A stretch of 64,000 nt of DNA, taken from positions 19,270,001 to 19,334,000 of the forward strand of contig OY747722.1 of the NCBI GenBank assembly GCA_963556495.2, given 5' to 3'. The notes under the pieces are model-generated. The model did not search any database and was not told where the DNA came from. It saw nothing but the letters and a program-made list of their open reading frames with translations. The translations under genes were made by a program, and so were the position numbers. The stretch comes from Valencia hispanica (Eukaryota; Chordata; Actinopteri; Cyprinodontiformes; Valenciidae). Below, in pieces: positions 26,861 to 38,765 of this stretch. The first letter of the stretch is position 1; each line of letters starts with the position of its first letter.

Positions 26861-28442
26861 ATATTTAATCTGTATGTCTTTGTCTACCTGTCAGGTTGGA
26901 TCTTGGCCTGCCCCCTCGCCTGGCGCACCTCAGGCCTTACACTTAATGGGGGGCCTATTTCCCCTCCGTCACTCCCCGCCGGTGACGGGGGCCCCTGCCT
27001 GCCGGTGCATCGGTGGTCAATCCGGTTCGGACCTGGTGCGTGCCTGGCCGGGCCTGGGTGGGGGGGCGGTGTGTCGGTCGGCCGATGCGCTGGGCCGATA
27101 TCTTCCTTTGGTTGGTTGGGGCACCTCTTTTAAAGGTGCCAGGTTTGGGATTGTTGGGTGGTGCCTGCTCGGTGGCTCGGCGGGATGCGGATCCGGCGTC
27201 TCTGCTCGTTTGATCACCTGTTCTGTGCGCACCGTGCGTGGCCGGTTCATTGGCGGGTTGGACCGGCCCTGGCCCTCGTTGGATGCCTGGTCTCGGCGCC
27301 CTGCGTTGCGCGGGATCAGGACCCGGGAGCTGGTACAACTTGGTGTCCAGATGCTGGCTGAGCCCGGCCAGGGGATGCTGCCCATCCCCTGCGGCTATCG
27401 GTGGGGCGCTGGGATGTTGGCGGTGGGGATTGGCCTAGGGTGGAGGCGGCGCGTGGCCGGCCGCCGGCCCCTGCAGTGCCTGGGGCCCCTCGTCGGCCGG
27501 TCCCTTGTCGGGTCCCTGCTGGGGGTGTGGTGCCCCTGGGCCCCGGCTCTCCTGGTCCATTGACCGGCCCGCCCTGGAGCGGCCGGTTGCCGGCGGGGCC
27601 CGTGGGCTCGTCACTGCTGCCCCCCGGGCCCCTGCATAGTGGCCGCTGGATGTTCCCCTGGGGTTCTCCTTTGCTCCACTCTTGGGGGATGCGGTCGGCC
27701 CCACCCGGGTCCGCCTGGGGCTCTGGGGGTCCTTTGGACGTCTTTGCTCCGATCTCCTTCATGTCTGCATCGATTCCTGGGAGACGGATTGATGCCTGCT
27801 CACACCAGCTATCGAACACTCTTGTGGAGAAACCTTATATGCACCAGCATGCTAACACACACACAGATGTGGGGTCTCTGGTGTTTAAGGATATATTCTT
27901 GGGCTGAGGTTATCATTACTAGAGCTTGATTAATCGGTACCATGAGTTTTTCTGTGATATTGTTGTTGTATTTTTATATCTATTTTTGTGTGATGTGGTT
28001 GTGTAATTCTTAGTTCACAATGTTTGGTTTGTTTTGTCGATGTTCCTTTTTCGTGTTTTGTTTTGTTTTTTCCGTCTCTCTGCTGTCCTGTGGGTATGGA
28101 GGCAGACTTCAATGTCTTCCTGTGTTTTCTTTGTTCCCCTTCCTCTCTTGTATTTTCAACTCACCCTCTCTCTTGACTTTTTTTTTCCTACCTCTCTTCT
28201 TCATCTTCCTTCTTTCTTCTCCTTAATTTTCCGTCTCCGTGTCCATAACATCAGGAAATAAAAACCCCAACAATTCATAATAAAGATTTTTCACACATAT
28301 ATCAAGTGGAGTACTATAACAAAAGCTGTACTGCTCCGCTTGTGAAAGTAAATCTGTTGGGCTTCTACTTGGTACTCAGACACCAATTCTGAGCTCCACA
28401 CTGCCAAACAGGACACGTTAAAAAAAGAAAAAAAAAAAAAAA
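26861..28442 (+). mobile_element. GC-rich poly(A)-tailed retroposed insertion with 15-17 bp target duplication
   Basis: The sequence aagaacagtttaatatg occurs at 26844-26860 and again at 28443-28459. The right copy directly follows an A-rich tail (28420-28444). This is the signature of target-primed reverse transcription by an L1-type LINE machinery. The 1.58-kb insert is strikingly GC-rich from about 26890 to 27800, then becomes pyrimidine-rich and AT-rich, with AATAAA-type signals at 28257 and 28279. No reverse transcriptase, endonuclease or recognisable host protein was seen; long frames on both strands in the GC-rich part look like composition artefacts. It may be a non-autonomous LINE derivative with 5' and 3' UTRs only, or a retrocopy of a non-coding RNA. 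Confidence 0.8.
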
Positions 28443-28459
28443 AAGAACAGTTTAATATG

Positions 28460-29683
28460 CTACGTGACTTAGTGTTCTGTGTCTGATCCGTCTTATGTAA
28501 ACGCCATTCGTAGCCGTTTTCAACACATTAAACTTTAAGAATGGTCTGCTTGTTGGCTACTCAGCTAAACTCAGGTTGCTTCTACACTAACACGGCTAAG
28601 GTTATACAGGGTATATCCAACATAACCTTATACCATTCCACACACACACAAAGCATCGTTTACGACCCCCTCTTTCCCTCCGTCCCTTGGCGCAACCCCG
28701 ACCTAGTAGGCATGCACGAAAAAAAGGCAGACCCATGACATCATAGTCACCTCTGACCTGGAAGTACATCCTCCCTACAATTACCCAGCAGATGTAAACA
28801 TTAAAGAAGAAGCAAGAAACTCATTTCTGATCTGCAACTTGTTAGGCAAAGTCACTGAAAATGGCTGTTCACAAGAAGAGAGATTTCTTCGTTTACCTCT
28901 GAGTGGTCACCGGTTGTTATTAAGCTGGCCGTGGCGAGTGTTTTCTGACATCACTTCCTTAGCGAACCCAGTTCTTAAACGCCTAACGAATCCAAACCAA
29001 TCCAAGAGCTGGAGATTTAAGAAAAAGATGGCCCACTTACCCGTGTAAAAAAAATTCAGGGAAGGGAACCTAGTGTGACCAAGACAGTGTATTGACTAAA
29101 TATTTATTCGTTTAAGCACTTAAGCGGCCTAATGTTGACAGGGCCTTAGTGTTTTAATGTGTTCATGATACATTTTTAACAGTAAAACGTCAAATTAAAA
29201 AATACACATCGCACTTGACCTTACTTAACTTTTGGTTGGTCCAGTTCAATTCATAACGTGCTTCTAACTTAACAGCAGCAAGCCCAAAAGTTTGTTTTCT
29301 TACTATAATGTGTGCTTTGATACTACAGCCCTGCGTGGTACTATTTTTTTTAATCCATCTCCCTCTGGATTTATGAGCAATTCCGTCCGTTCCCACTGAC
29401 CCTCTCTTTCAATCCCGCTCACTTGCCATCCCCCAACTAAAAAAACTGTTTATATGAACCAGTTTATAAAAAGAAAAGAATGAATACAACTACATTCAAC
29501 AAAACCTCTGCTTTGAATCACAATGTTTATGACGAGAGAGCAAACTATGACTGCAGTCATAAGAATATCAAAACTATTAAATGTGACAATTGTAAAGAAG
29601 TTTACAAATAACTGAATAACCCGAGACATAAAAAAAAAACAACTGGACTTGCTATTGCCTACAATAATACATTGGCTCAGAAC
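28460..29683. other. Non-coding sequence
   Basis: Unique-looking sequence following the retroposon. The open frame at 28839-29048 has no recognised domain. Confidence 0.4.
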
Positions 29684-29850
29684 CAGGGGTTGCGCTAACC
29701 AAATATTCTCCGTATTTGACTCGGGTTTTTTTAACGGTGACAGAAAGATCTGAAGGCCATCATTCATTTTAACAGATTGGAATTCACGCCTCTGACCAAT
29801 TGGAGCAGACGCACAGACATGTACATGCACACAGATTTTAGTGGTCACCT
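29684..29850 (+). mobile_element. hAT-like terminal fragment
   Basis: It begins caggggttgcgctaacc, a terminus I associate with fish hAT elements, and continues with an interior resembling the remembered consensus (CCGTATTTGAC, then CACGCCTCTGACCAATTGG). No matching right end was found, so it is either a fragment or a chance resemblance. Confidence 0.45.
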
Positions 29851-29984
29851 TTTTCACACTTACTGAGTTTTAAAGTATGCATAAATGTGTAACTCTTACA
29901 TATGATAAATCGGAATTTTATATTGATATTTCGATTTTAATACTTTGTATTAGCCTGATTCTCATTTGGGCCTGTTGATTTTTG

Positions 29985-31165
29985 GAAGATCCCAGAAAAA
30001 AAGACTACATGATCTATTATCACTTGTTACTTATTTCAAGAAAGTGAAACTTATATTATACATAATCATTACACTGAGTTAAATGGCTTAAACCTTTCTT
30101 GTAAATTTGAATATGACTTACAGATGATGAAAACCCCAAATTCTGTATTTCAGAACGTTATATGGGTTTTAGATCAGACAAGTTTGCTGGCCTATCAAGC
30201 GCAGTAACAATAGGATCAATGAAGCAGCTTTTGGTAACTTTAGCAATGTGGCTAGGTACCAAGTCCTGCTGGAAAATGAAATTAGCATCTCGATAAAACT
30301 TGTTTGCACAAAGAAGCATAAAGTCCTGTCAAATGTCCTGGTAGATGGCTGCTTTCACTGTGAACTTCAGAATACACACTGGACAGACATAGCAGATGAC
30401 ATGGTACCTTCATATTATCACTGACTGTGGAAACTTGTCACTGGATATAATGTAACAGATAATCTGTGCCTCTCCACTCTTCCTCCAGACTCTGGAACCT
30501 TGATTTCAAAATGAAATGTAAACTTTACTTTCATCTGTAAAGAGGACTCTGGACCACTGAGAAACAGTTCAGTTGCTTTTCTCCTTAGCCCTGGTAAGAT
30601 GAATTTGGTGTCTTTGGTTCAGGAGTGGCTTGACATGAGGGATGCGATATTTGTAACCTATGTTCAAGTTTTGTTTGTGTGTAGTGGCTCTTGATGCAGG
30701 TTTTCTCTCCACAGTTTTCCAAGCAACTTTCCATGGCACTCTGAACAACCACCTTATTTTGCAATGACCTTATGTAGCTTGATGTATGACTGTCTTTTAT
30801 CTCAGCTGATTCCACCTTTCAAGACAGCAGTCCTCCCCTAGATTGTTTAGCCTTCTGACCAAGACTCAATTTAGAGGGCCAAGAATCCTTCGAGGGAATT
30901 TTCAGTTAATTAGCTGATTAGGAATTGACACCATGATTTTCTAATATTTAACTTTTTCACAATATTTTAATTTTCTGGGACCCTTAAGTTTAGCTTTTCA
31001 TTATCTGAAAGCCATAAACAACATTACAAGAAAGGCTTGAAATATTTCACTCAGAATGAAATGAATCTATATAAGTTTTGAGTTTCATTTTTTGTAATAA
31101 GTCACAAAAAATTACTCAACTTTTTCACAATATTCTAGTTTTTTGAGCTGCACTTGTAAATTATC
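29985..31165 (-). mobile_element. Tc1/mariner-type transposon relic, minus strand
   Basis: The right end reads actttttcacaatattctag then ttttttgagctgcac, the recognisable terminus of a common fish Tc1-type family. The left part (about 30030-30150) is a diverged inverted copy of 30990-31110, sharing for example a taagcctttcttgtaa-like block. A degenerate transposase lies between. It is old: the arms differ strongly and the interior is deleted. Confidence 0.8.
30150..30815 (-). pseudogene. Tc1/mariner transposase fragment lacking the third catalytic residue
   Basis: On the minus strand at about 30275-30163 the frame reads FQQDLVPSHIAKVTKSCFID and then LDRPANLSDLKPI. This is the second catalytic Asp block and the start of the PDLNPIE-type motif. 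Directly after it the sequence passes into the terminal repeat, so the final Glu/Asp and C-terminus are deleted. Upstream remains include the open frame at 30585-30815 and scattered in-frame pieces with stops. Confidence 0.75.
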
Positions 31166-31169
31166 TCCT

Positions 31170-32300
31170 CTTGATAGACATTTGCTGGAGTCATATAACC
31201 ACATGTCCTTACAGGAGACAATAAGTAGATTACAGAGAATGATTAATGTTGATGTTAAAGTAAAGAAATCCCCCTGGGTGATTCGAATCGATACTTGGTC
31301 AGCACAAAATTCCCTGTGGGAGACATCATTTGCACCCAAAGAAATACTGTAGCAAGTGGAAAAACCAAGAGTACCATCACCACCTGGCCACTGAAGTCTT
31401 TTGTTTCCAAGAAAACTGAACAAAGGCTAGTGGACAAACATCTGTCAATAAAATGAAAATATACTACTTGTTATTATTTAGAAGCTTCTTTGATATGACT
31501 ATGGCTTGTGTCAGCTATACTGTACCATAATAATTTATCTATAAAGTGCTTTTAACACGCCATTACAACAGATCAAAGTACTGTACATTAAAGAAAACAT
31601 AGGTAAAATAGGTAAACACACCACAATAAATGTTAAAAACATGAGCTAAAGGACAGAAACAAGGCAATAACAACTGATAAAAGCTTACAGTTTGAAATTG
31701 AACATCACGGATGCGAGAAAGGATGTTATCGAAGGAAGCTACTTAGGAAGCTATGTTTTCAATACACCTCAAATTTGTGAAATTATTTTGGAATGACAAA
31801 CTTAAAAAGTTTTTCTAATGGATTTAGGTCAGCCCTATCTTGCTAACACAAACTTTCTTTCTTTCAGACATTCTTTTCTGCTTCTGCGAGAGTGCCTCTA
31901 GTTGATGGCTTAAAATCCTAGAGCTCCAACTTCACTCCTGACACTAAAATATGTTTTTTTCCAAAATGACAATGAAACCACCAGATTTGTCACACTTAAA
32001 AATGTAGTAACAAGGCAAAACACAGCACCCGGTCATATGGTGGTCTTCAATCTCTACACTTTACTTTATTGTCTAAATACAAAAGCATGCACTTCATTGA
32101 TAAATAGCTCTACATTTGATTGTTCTGTCCAAATAATATGCTATCCAAATATTTATATTATTAGCTTCATTTAGTGTTTCCCAACCCTCACCATGGGTCA
32201 TGAGATATGAACCATGATTAAAATAACATTAACTTCCTCCAAAGAGTGCAGGACTCTGTCTTAGAGGAGGAAGAGTCTCAACAACAACAATCAGCTAAGG
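31170..32300. other. Non-coding sequence with a short interspersed-repeat fragment
   Basis: Near 31540-31600 the text tctataaagtgctttt resembles a widespread fish repeat that also appears near 55330. Otherwise nothing was recognised, including in the open frames at 31112-31437. Confidence 0.35.
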
Positions 32301-32323
32301 CGATGTTGATCATTTGATCAGGA

Positions 32324-32560
32324 TTGCTAGTGGGTCTCTCAATTTGGAGGTTTTACAGACATATCCCACTGGACAGACTATCCAGGGCAAACCCAGACTT
32401 GGCTGGAGAGAACATATATTCAACCTGGCATGAGAAAGCCTTTGGATCCCGCAGAATGACTCAAGGAGTGTTGCTAGGGGAGAATGTCTACATTATTTTC
32501 CTGAGCCCGATACCTCCACAACCTGACCTCACATAATAGATGGGTGGACTGATTTTGACC
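32324..32560 (+). mobile_element. 3' end of a Rex/RTE-like LINE
   Basis: The plus strand carries WRFYRHIPLDRLSRANPDLA and a following segment ending with CTGACCTCACATAATAGATGG. This corresponds to the widely repeated fish LINE tail in which a GHV.RMP..R-type C-terminus is followed by a 'gataagcggaagaaaatggatgg'-like tail. It is 5'-truncated and degraded. Confidence 0.6.
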
Positions 32561-34480
32561 AAGCCTGGAAACATTACTGTGGCACATTATACAAACTTCC
32601 AAATTACTTCAGGTCAGTGTCAAGTTCTTGAGAAGTCTTGAATAATCACAGCATATATATCTAATAAACTCACAACCAGTTTTTGCATATTTGTAGAAGG
32701 CCGCTCTCTTGTCTATGATCATAAAGACAAAAAAAAATTTACAATCCACTTTTATACAGTCAAAACACTATGCATTATTTATTTATAGAACACATGGACA
32801 CTGAAAGTTGGTCACAGCTTAAGGTTTGAGAAAATCTTTAAAAAGAAGGAACTTGGGTGTTTTTTGGGTGTGTTCACGTGCATGTGTGTGTGTCTGTGTG
32901 TGAGAGAGAGTGTGTTGTGTGAGAGAAACATTGCCTGGGGAAATTCTGACATTTAGTAGATTAATAAGATCTAAATATAACTTCTAATCAGGACATCAAA
33001 ATGGGAACAGGCAATGGATCTATAGTTGACATGGATCGTTCTTTGTGGTACTCACATTGGCAAATCACACTCATGTATAAACTGGTGATTTAAATCAGTT
33101 TGTCACTTTCATGTCCTGCATCTCTGAACTTTTGTGGGTTGAAACTGAGTATGCAAGTTCAGGCTCACAGTCCAAAAACATGCATTTTAGCTCACCTACA
33201 TTTTTAATTGACCTTTTGAAAAGGTGTGACCATGCATAGTTGTCTGTTTTGTGTGTCAAAGTATTTCCATCCAAATCCATTTTAAAATACAAATTCAGTA
33301 ACTAACTTCAAAGTACCATGTTAGGCCCCATCCAACTGGTTTAAACATTGGCTTAAAGTTCAAAGGCTTATTGTTAAGAGGCTTTGAATATGGGACTAGA
33401 CTTAAATACACTTCTGAAATGGTAATTTGCATAACATATTATCCATGCAACCATTTTCCTGTTTCATTTATTCATGGGTGACATGAACCCAATGTCGGTC
33501 CTAAAGGACCTAAGGGAAGTGGTGTGGAGAAGGATTCAAACTTCCAAGCCCACCCAGGCCTTATAATTGGGGAGGAGATAAATAACCTTTCATCCATCAT
33601 CCTCTGCAGATCTGAGAATGTGTCTTGGGGTTAAGAAGAGACACCCATATTTCACTCTACTGCTCCTTCTAGGCAATCCAAAGGTATTCCCTGCACATTA
33701 ATGAAATAAACCCCTTCAATTGGGTTCTAGATATATCAAAGGTTCTTCTCCTTGTGGAATTTGAACATAAAACCTTGTTAGCAAGAACCCCAGGAGGGAT
33801 CAAACATCAAACAAGACACCTTTCACTCTACTACTATGCCTGGAGATGCTATCAATGAACACCAAGAATAGGTTTGGTGAGAACAAGCACACTAATGTTG
33901 CTTCTTAAAGAACTAGAGGTCTTTAAAGGCAACCAACATAAACCACACACTTCACCAACAAAATACCTGGAGGGCAAAGTCATAAGCCTTCTCCTGAACT
34001 TCTGCATCACAAGTCCCCCGCAGACCTCATGGTCCAAACCCAGGACCGTATTGTCGTGTGGTGATGGAGTTGACTACTGCCTTGTCATAGCTTGTCCTAA
34101 TCCGCATATAAATGGACTTCCCCTGTAGAGTAGCACGCATTCAGGCACAGCTGAAAACAAACGTTTAAATTGCCTCAGGAGCTCCACAGACAAGACTTGA
34201 CAAAGCGACCTGCTGGTAAGAGAGCTTATTCATAATAGGCAACTAACACCTCATTAGATTAGGATGAATAATTGATGTGTGTGCATGGAAGGACAGAGAG
34301 ATCAAGAGACAGTCACGGACCAACTGCTGACTGCCTGAAGGAGACGGAGAAATCAACCAAGAGTGAGACAAACAAAAAGTTGGACTGCAGGCAGAAAGCA
34401 AGTCTTTCTGTTTCAACAAAAGCATCCTGATTTTTGTTATGCTGTAAGAACAGCCCCAAGCAAATAGAGAAATCAACAAC
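32561..34480. other. Non-coding sequence
   Basis: It contains a (GT/GA)-rich low-complexity stretch at 32878-32930. The remainder, including frames at 33852-34128, was not recognised. Confidence 0.4.
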
Positions 34481-34491
34481 AACTAAGACAA

Positions 34492-34517
34492 ACACACACA
34501 CACACACACACACACAC
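34492..34517. repeat. (CA)n microsatellite
   Basis: Thirteen CA units on the plus strand. Confidence 0.95.
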
Positions 34518-34960
34518 GCAAACACTGTGTTGAGCAGCATATTCAGCTGTATTTTCTTTCTCATGAATTTAAAACAGGGTCAACCCCGTTTGGAGGAACA
34601 GGTGCACGTGATTTGTTTTTCCTTTTCAGTTTTTCTTTTTTTGTTCAGTACACCTAGATCGCCAGCTTATCTTTTAAAATTTTAATCCTGAATAGTAAGT
34701 AACCTGAAGTCCAAGACCAAACAAATATTTTGTCTAAGAGATGTATATCTAATCATCTCATAGTTAATTGAAACTGTACTAATCCTCCAGTGGCAAACCA
34801 GTACAACTCCGTGTGCAGTAATAAAAAGGATGAGAAATTTTATGAAAAAGAGAATTTTCACAAGAAAAAAACCCTCACCTATCCACCTTAGTCCTTGCTG
34901 CCATAGAAACAGAGCAGCCAATTGGGAAATAAAACACGACTAATAAATTTAACCTAACAT

Positions 34961-35128
34961 AAATGGTAAATGAGCTGGACTTATATAGCGCTTTTCTAGT
35001 CATACTGACCACTTTAAGTGCTGTAGCCACCATTCACCCATTCGCACTGACAAATGCACACAAAGACTGATACAAAGCTTGGTAGGCAACTTGGGGTTAG
35101 GTGCCTTGCCCAGGTATGGAGGACTACG
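34961..35128 (-). repeat. 5'-truncated tRNA-derived SINE, first copy
   Basis: Shares with 35752-36093 the tail (aaatggtaaatg), the tatatagcgcttttctagtc block, the cacccattcgcac block and the ggttaggtgccttgccca block. The tRNA-like head is absent. Confidence 0.75.
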
Positions 35129-35169
35129 GGGGTCATTGGAAAAGCATTACAGCATTTAGACGATGAGTG

Positions 35170-35420
35170 CTTAATTGTGAATTAAAAATATAGATTGCTA
35201 AATATAATTTCAAATTCAACAATTAACCATACAAAAAAAAAACACAAATTTGAAAAGCATTTTGTAATTACACATTTACATTGAAATACTAAAGAGGAAT
35301 TGCAAATTGTAAATACTGTGATTTGAAAATGTTTTTCAAATCGTATTTCAAAATGTAGAATTAAATAACACAATTAATAAATGAGATTGCAAATATATTT
35401 CCTTTTCATACATTTAAAAA
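35170..35420. repeat. AT-rich repeat fragment
   Basis: Repeated aaattgcaaat-type motifs resemble a fish AT-rich MITE interior. Boundaries are uncertain. Confidence 0.35.
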
Positions 35421-35590
35421 AGTTATTTCCTTTTCTACATCCGTTTTCTCTTTCCGGCTCCGATTTTCAAATCCTTTTTTGCAATTGCATTTCCTAAACG
35501 GTTTACCCTCTCCTTTTAGCATTCGAGTGACCCTCCTGGTCCCTCAGCACACTGAAAACTAAGTTCAACCAATCACAGCTGCTCCTCAAA

Positions 35591-35680
35591 TGTAACCAAC
35601 TCTCTCATTGGTTAGACATGAGCTGTGCAGCTCAGCAAGGCCCAAATGTGGCTGTCTAACCAATGTGAGAGCTGGTTACA
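35591..35680. repeat. 28-bp inverted repeat containing CCAAT motifs
   Basis: The left arm is 35591-35618 (tgtaaccaactctctcattg then gttagaca) and the right arm is 35653-35680. 26 of 28 positions pair. The 34-base spacer contains a smaller palindrome, tgagctgtgcagctca. Each arm carries CCAAT/ATTGG. Confidence 0.85.
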
Positions 35681-35750
35681 TTCAACGACGCAATAAAACA
35701 GCCAACAGTTAAAAAGTAAATTAAGACTCAGTTTTTGAGAAGGGTACGTT

Positions 35751-36093
35751 GTAAATGGTAAATGGTAAATGGCCTGCATTTGTATAGCGCTTTTTCAGTC
35801 AGAGGACCACAAAGCGCTTGACACTACATTCAGTCATTCACCCATTCACGCACACATTCACACGCTGATGGTGGCAAGCTACTACATTGTAGCCACAGCT
35901 GCCCTGGGGCACACTGACAGAGGCGAGGGTGCTCCACACAGGCGCCAACGAGCCCTCTGACCACCACCAGCAGGCAACAGGGTTAGGTGTCTTGCCCAAG
36001 GACACAACAACCGAGACGATCAGGGCAGGGATTCGAACCAGCAACCCACTGATTATGGGCCAAATTCCTACCACCTAAGCCACAGTCGTCCCC
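35751..36093 (-). repeat. Full-length tRNA-derived SINE
   Basis: On the minus strand the head at 36093-36070 reads ggggacgactgtggcttagg (box A-like). A perfect box B, ggttcgaatccc, lies at 36039-36028. These are the internal RNA polymerase III promoter elements. The body runs to a simple tail of TTTACCA units (35751-35774). Head, body and short repeated tail are all present, unlike the 34961 copy. It would have been mobilised in trans by a LINE. Confidence 0.85.
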
Positions 36094-36099
36094 GTTGTA

Positions 36100-36205
36100 C
36101 TCTTACTTAAGTATTTTTTTAAATACCAGTACTTTTACTTGTATTTGAGTACAATTTAAACAATGTAACAGTACTTGTACTTGAGTACAAATCCTTACAT
36201 ATTGG
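36100..36205. repeat. Fish interspersed repeat of the 'acttttacttgtatttgagta' type
   Basis: Two near-copies of the motif gtacttttacttgt/gtacttgtacttgagta lie within 70 bp, resembling the ends of a common fish non-autonomous DNA element. Confidence 0.5.
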
Positions 36206-37500
36206 GGCCAACACCTAAAAATACTAAAGTCAACCCTTTTCAGTGTGGCATCAATTTCAACATTCTCTGCGTTTAAAAAGCTGTTATCATCAGTAAGTAA
36301 TTCCAACTTCATCCTTCAAACAGCCATGAACACAATACGTCACTTAACGGACGAAAAGCGCCACCTCGCCATAGCGAGCCTTTGGGTCACTGGCAGGCAG
36401 TCAGATGTTGCACGTGAACTTGGTGTGTCTCAAAGTGTCATCAGCAGACTTGCATCAAGACACAGAACTACTGGCAGAGTTCACGACAGACCCAGGAGTG
36501 GAGCCCCACAAGAGACAGACCACAACGATGACCAGTGCCTAAGGACCTATGCACTCAAACATCATCATGCAACTGCCACACAGCTGCAGGGCCTGTTTAT
36601 GAGATGTGAGGGGTACTAGGGTTTCCCCGACAAACCATTCACAACCGACTCCACCGCTTTGGCTTGAATGCCAGACAACCGTTGCAGTCCACTGACACAA
36701 AGAAACTGCCGTGAAAGTTTCCAGTGGACACAAGGCCATGTGACCTGGACATTCCAGCAGTGGTCTACTGTCCTGCTCACTGACGAGTGTCGGGTCAACT
36801 TGCGCAGAAATTATGGTCATCAGCGTTGCTGGAGATGGCAAGGTGAGCGATACGCCGAGGTCAACATGGTCCCCAGGGTTAGCTTTGGTGGAGGAGGTGT
36901 AATAGTCTGGGCAGGCATCACCAGTCAGCGCAAAACTGATTTATTTATTGTAGATGGCTCAGTCTCTGCACGTTCTTACCTCAGAGATATCATAGCACCC
37001 ATCATCATCCCCAACTCTGCCAGCACACCCCTAACTTTCTGTTCATGAATGATAATGCTCCACCACATCGTGCCAGAACTGTCACAGCTCGACTTCAGGA
37101 AGTCTGAGTGCCTCATTTGGTATGGCCAGCAATGTCCCCTGACCTGAACCCCATAGAGCATGTTTGGGACCAGCTCAACCAGAGACTGGATGATTGTACC
37201 CCACCCCCACTTGATCTGGCAGGACTGCATGTAGCACTTGTGGAAGAGTGGAACACATTGCCTCAGGACAAGATCATGAGGCTAGTGAGGAGCATGAGAC
37301 GTCACTGTCAAGCTGTCATTGCAGCAAATGGTGATGTTATTTGGGGCTACCCTTGTTGTTGTCTACATTTTGGGGGTAATAAATATTATACTAAGGAAAA
37401 AGGTGTTTCTTCTTATTCATTATAAGGAATACCAAAGGATATTTTTACTTATTTCATTCAAATTCAGACCAAATAGGCTTAGCAGGCATTTAAATAATTT
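36205..37500 (+). mobile_element. Tc1-like transposon, truncated copy of a second lineage
   Basis: It contains a degraded transposase (36325-37380). Its 3' subterminal region (about 37430-37490) is, in reverse complement, closely similar to 55283-55330: cctatttggtctgaatt, gaaataagtaaaa and atcctttg occur in the same order in both. The outermost right end is lost in the (TA)n tract at 37522, and the left terminus was not identified. Confidence 0.85.
36325..37380 (+). pseudogene. Tc1-like DD34E transposase, multiply broken
   Basis: The ATG at 36325 begins MNTIRHLTDEKRHLAIASLW, followed by a helix-turn-helix (ELGVSQSVISRLASRH) and a basic linker (GRVHDRPRSGAP). A frameshift near 36600-36660 leads to the catalytic core: LTDECRVNL with the first Asp (about 36781), [12 protein letters not shown], and after a second shift [10 protein letters not shown] with the second Asp (about 37050). 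An in-frame TGA lies at 37105, then NPIEHVWDQLNQRL with the Glu (about 37157). Spacing of the last two residues is 34. The C-terminal MRRHCQAVIAANGD is present. Breaks are more numerous than in the 905-2532 copy, so it is older. Confidence 0.88.
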
Positions 37501-37516
37501 AATAACTTACTTGTAG

Positions 37517-37521
<5 letters not shown>

Positions 37522-37567
<46 letters not shown>
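37522..37567. repeat. (TA)n microsatellite
   Basis: About 22 TA units, at the place where the Tc1 right end would be expected. Confidence 0.95.
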
Positions 37568-37569
<2 letters not shown>

Positions 37570-38760
37570 TACTGAACATATGTTCTACCTAAGACAGTGT
37601 GAAGCTCTGAATACATACCAGTTTCTTTTTTTTAATTAGAAGTCAACAAACTAAATATAGAAGCATAAAACTTATAACCTTTCTGTAAACACCAACATTC
37701 ACAAAAACTAGAATGCTCATGCAGCTATAAAGGGTTTCACCTAAAATAAATTAAACGTGCTACTGAGCTTGGAAGGATGCCTCTATAATGAAAAACACAA
37801 AAGCAGTAAACACAAGAGAAAGAATAATACAAGGGGGAGAGGTAGTGAAGATGTAAGGCCATGTCTAAGCCTGCATGAATTCCTATTTCTTTTTTGAATA
37901 ATAATAATAGTTTCATTCTGGAGTGAAAAATTGGGAAGGCTTGGATAAGTGGAGAAACTTTTTAAATATGTAGTTCTGTGCTCGCATGTGGGAATAAATT
38001 ACTTTGTCAAGGGTTGAGCTCAGGAAAACACAGCCATGTTTTTTAAACGGATGGTGTCGTAAAGGCCTCCAAGACCCAGTCAAAGCCTTCATTTGTCAGG
38101 TTCCACCACCATTTTTGTCATGTAATTGGGTCGCCACTACCTGTCACCATCAACCCACCATTTAGATGTAAATACAAGGGCAGGTGATGTGAGAAAAGCA
38201 CAGCACTGTGATGGGTCAGACACCAATGACTTCTCTTTTCACAACTGAAATTCATTTTAAGTCTGAACAGCTGGAAACTGCTTTTGTTAGGGAATATGAA
38301 GCAGGGCTCCAGCCACAATGATATTTCACATTAGTCAATTTTTATTCCAATGTCATAATTATGTCTTTTAGTTTGATTTAAATTTAGAATGGCTGCACTT
38401 TCTATAGCCTGCCATTTTTTAATCTTGATTTGCAGTTAATTATTTCATAATGACCTGGCAAGAATAGCCCTACAATATATTCTAGAAATAAATTGAACCT
38501 GAAGGGGCAAATAAAATTTTCAAAAGCTGCAAACAAAGACTGGAAGCATACAAGGGACATGTTCACAAATGGCTCACTTCTAAATCAAGTTCCCCATTTA
38601 TCATCCATCACTTATCTTCCAATTTCTTTAGTCGTGTGCAGAAATGGTTTGGAGATACATTATCATTTTTGTTCACAAAAGTTGCATGAAAGTTATTATA
38701 TTCCGGTGTTTATCTCTGAGGATTTTTTTTCTTTTATAATGTGATACTCTGAAGAATCAG
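37570..38760. other. Non-coding sequence
   Basis: Nothing recognised; frames at 38118-38318 and 38493-38744 look random. Confidence 0.4.
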
Positions 38761-38765
38761 ATAAA

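Noticed and set aside
26874..27907. Long overlapping frames (up to 229 codons) on both strands in the GC-rich insert
   Set aside because: Frames are open in several phases on both strands, as expected from high GC and few stop codons. The residues are Gly/Pro/Arg-rich and match no domain.
31112..31437. Overlapping minus-strand frames (103 and 60 codons)
   Set aside because: They start inside the Tc1/mariner terminal region and continue into unrecognised sequence without a domain.
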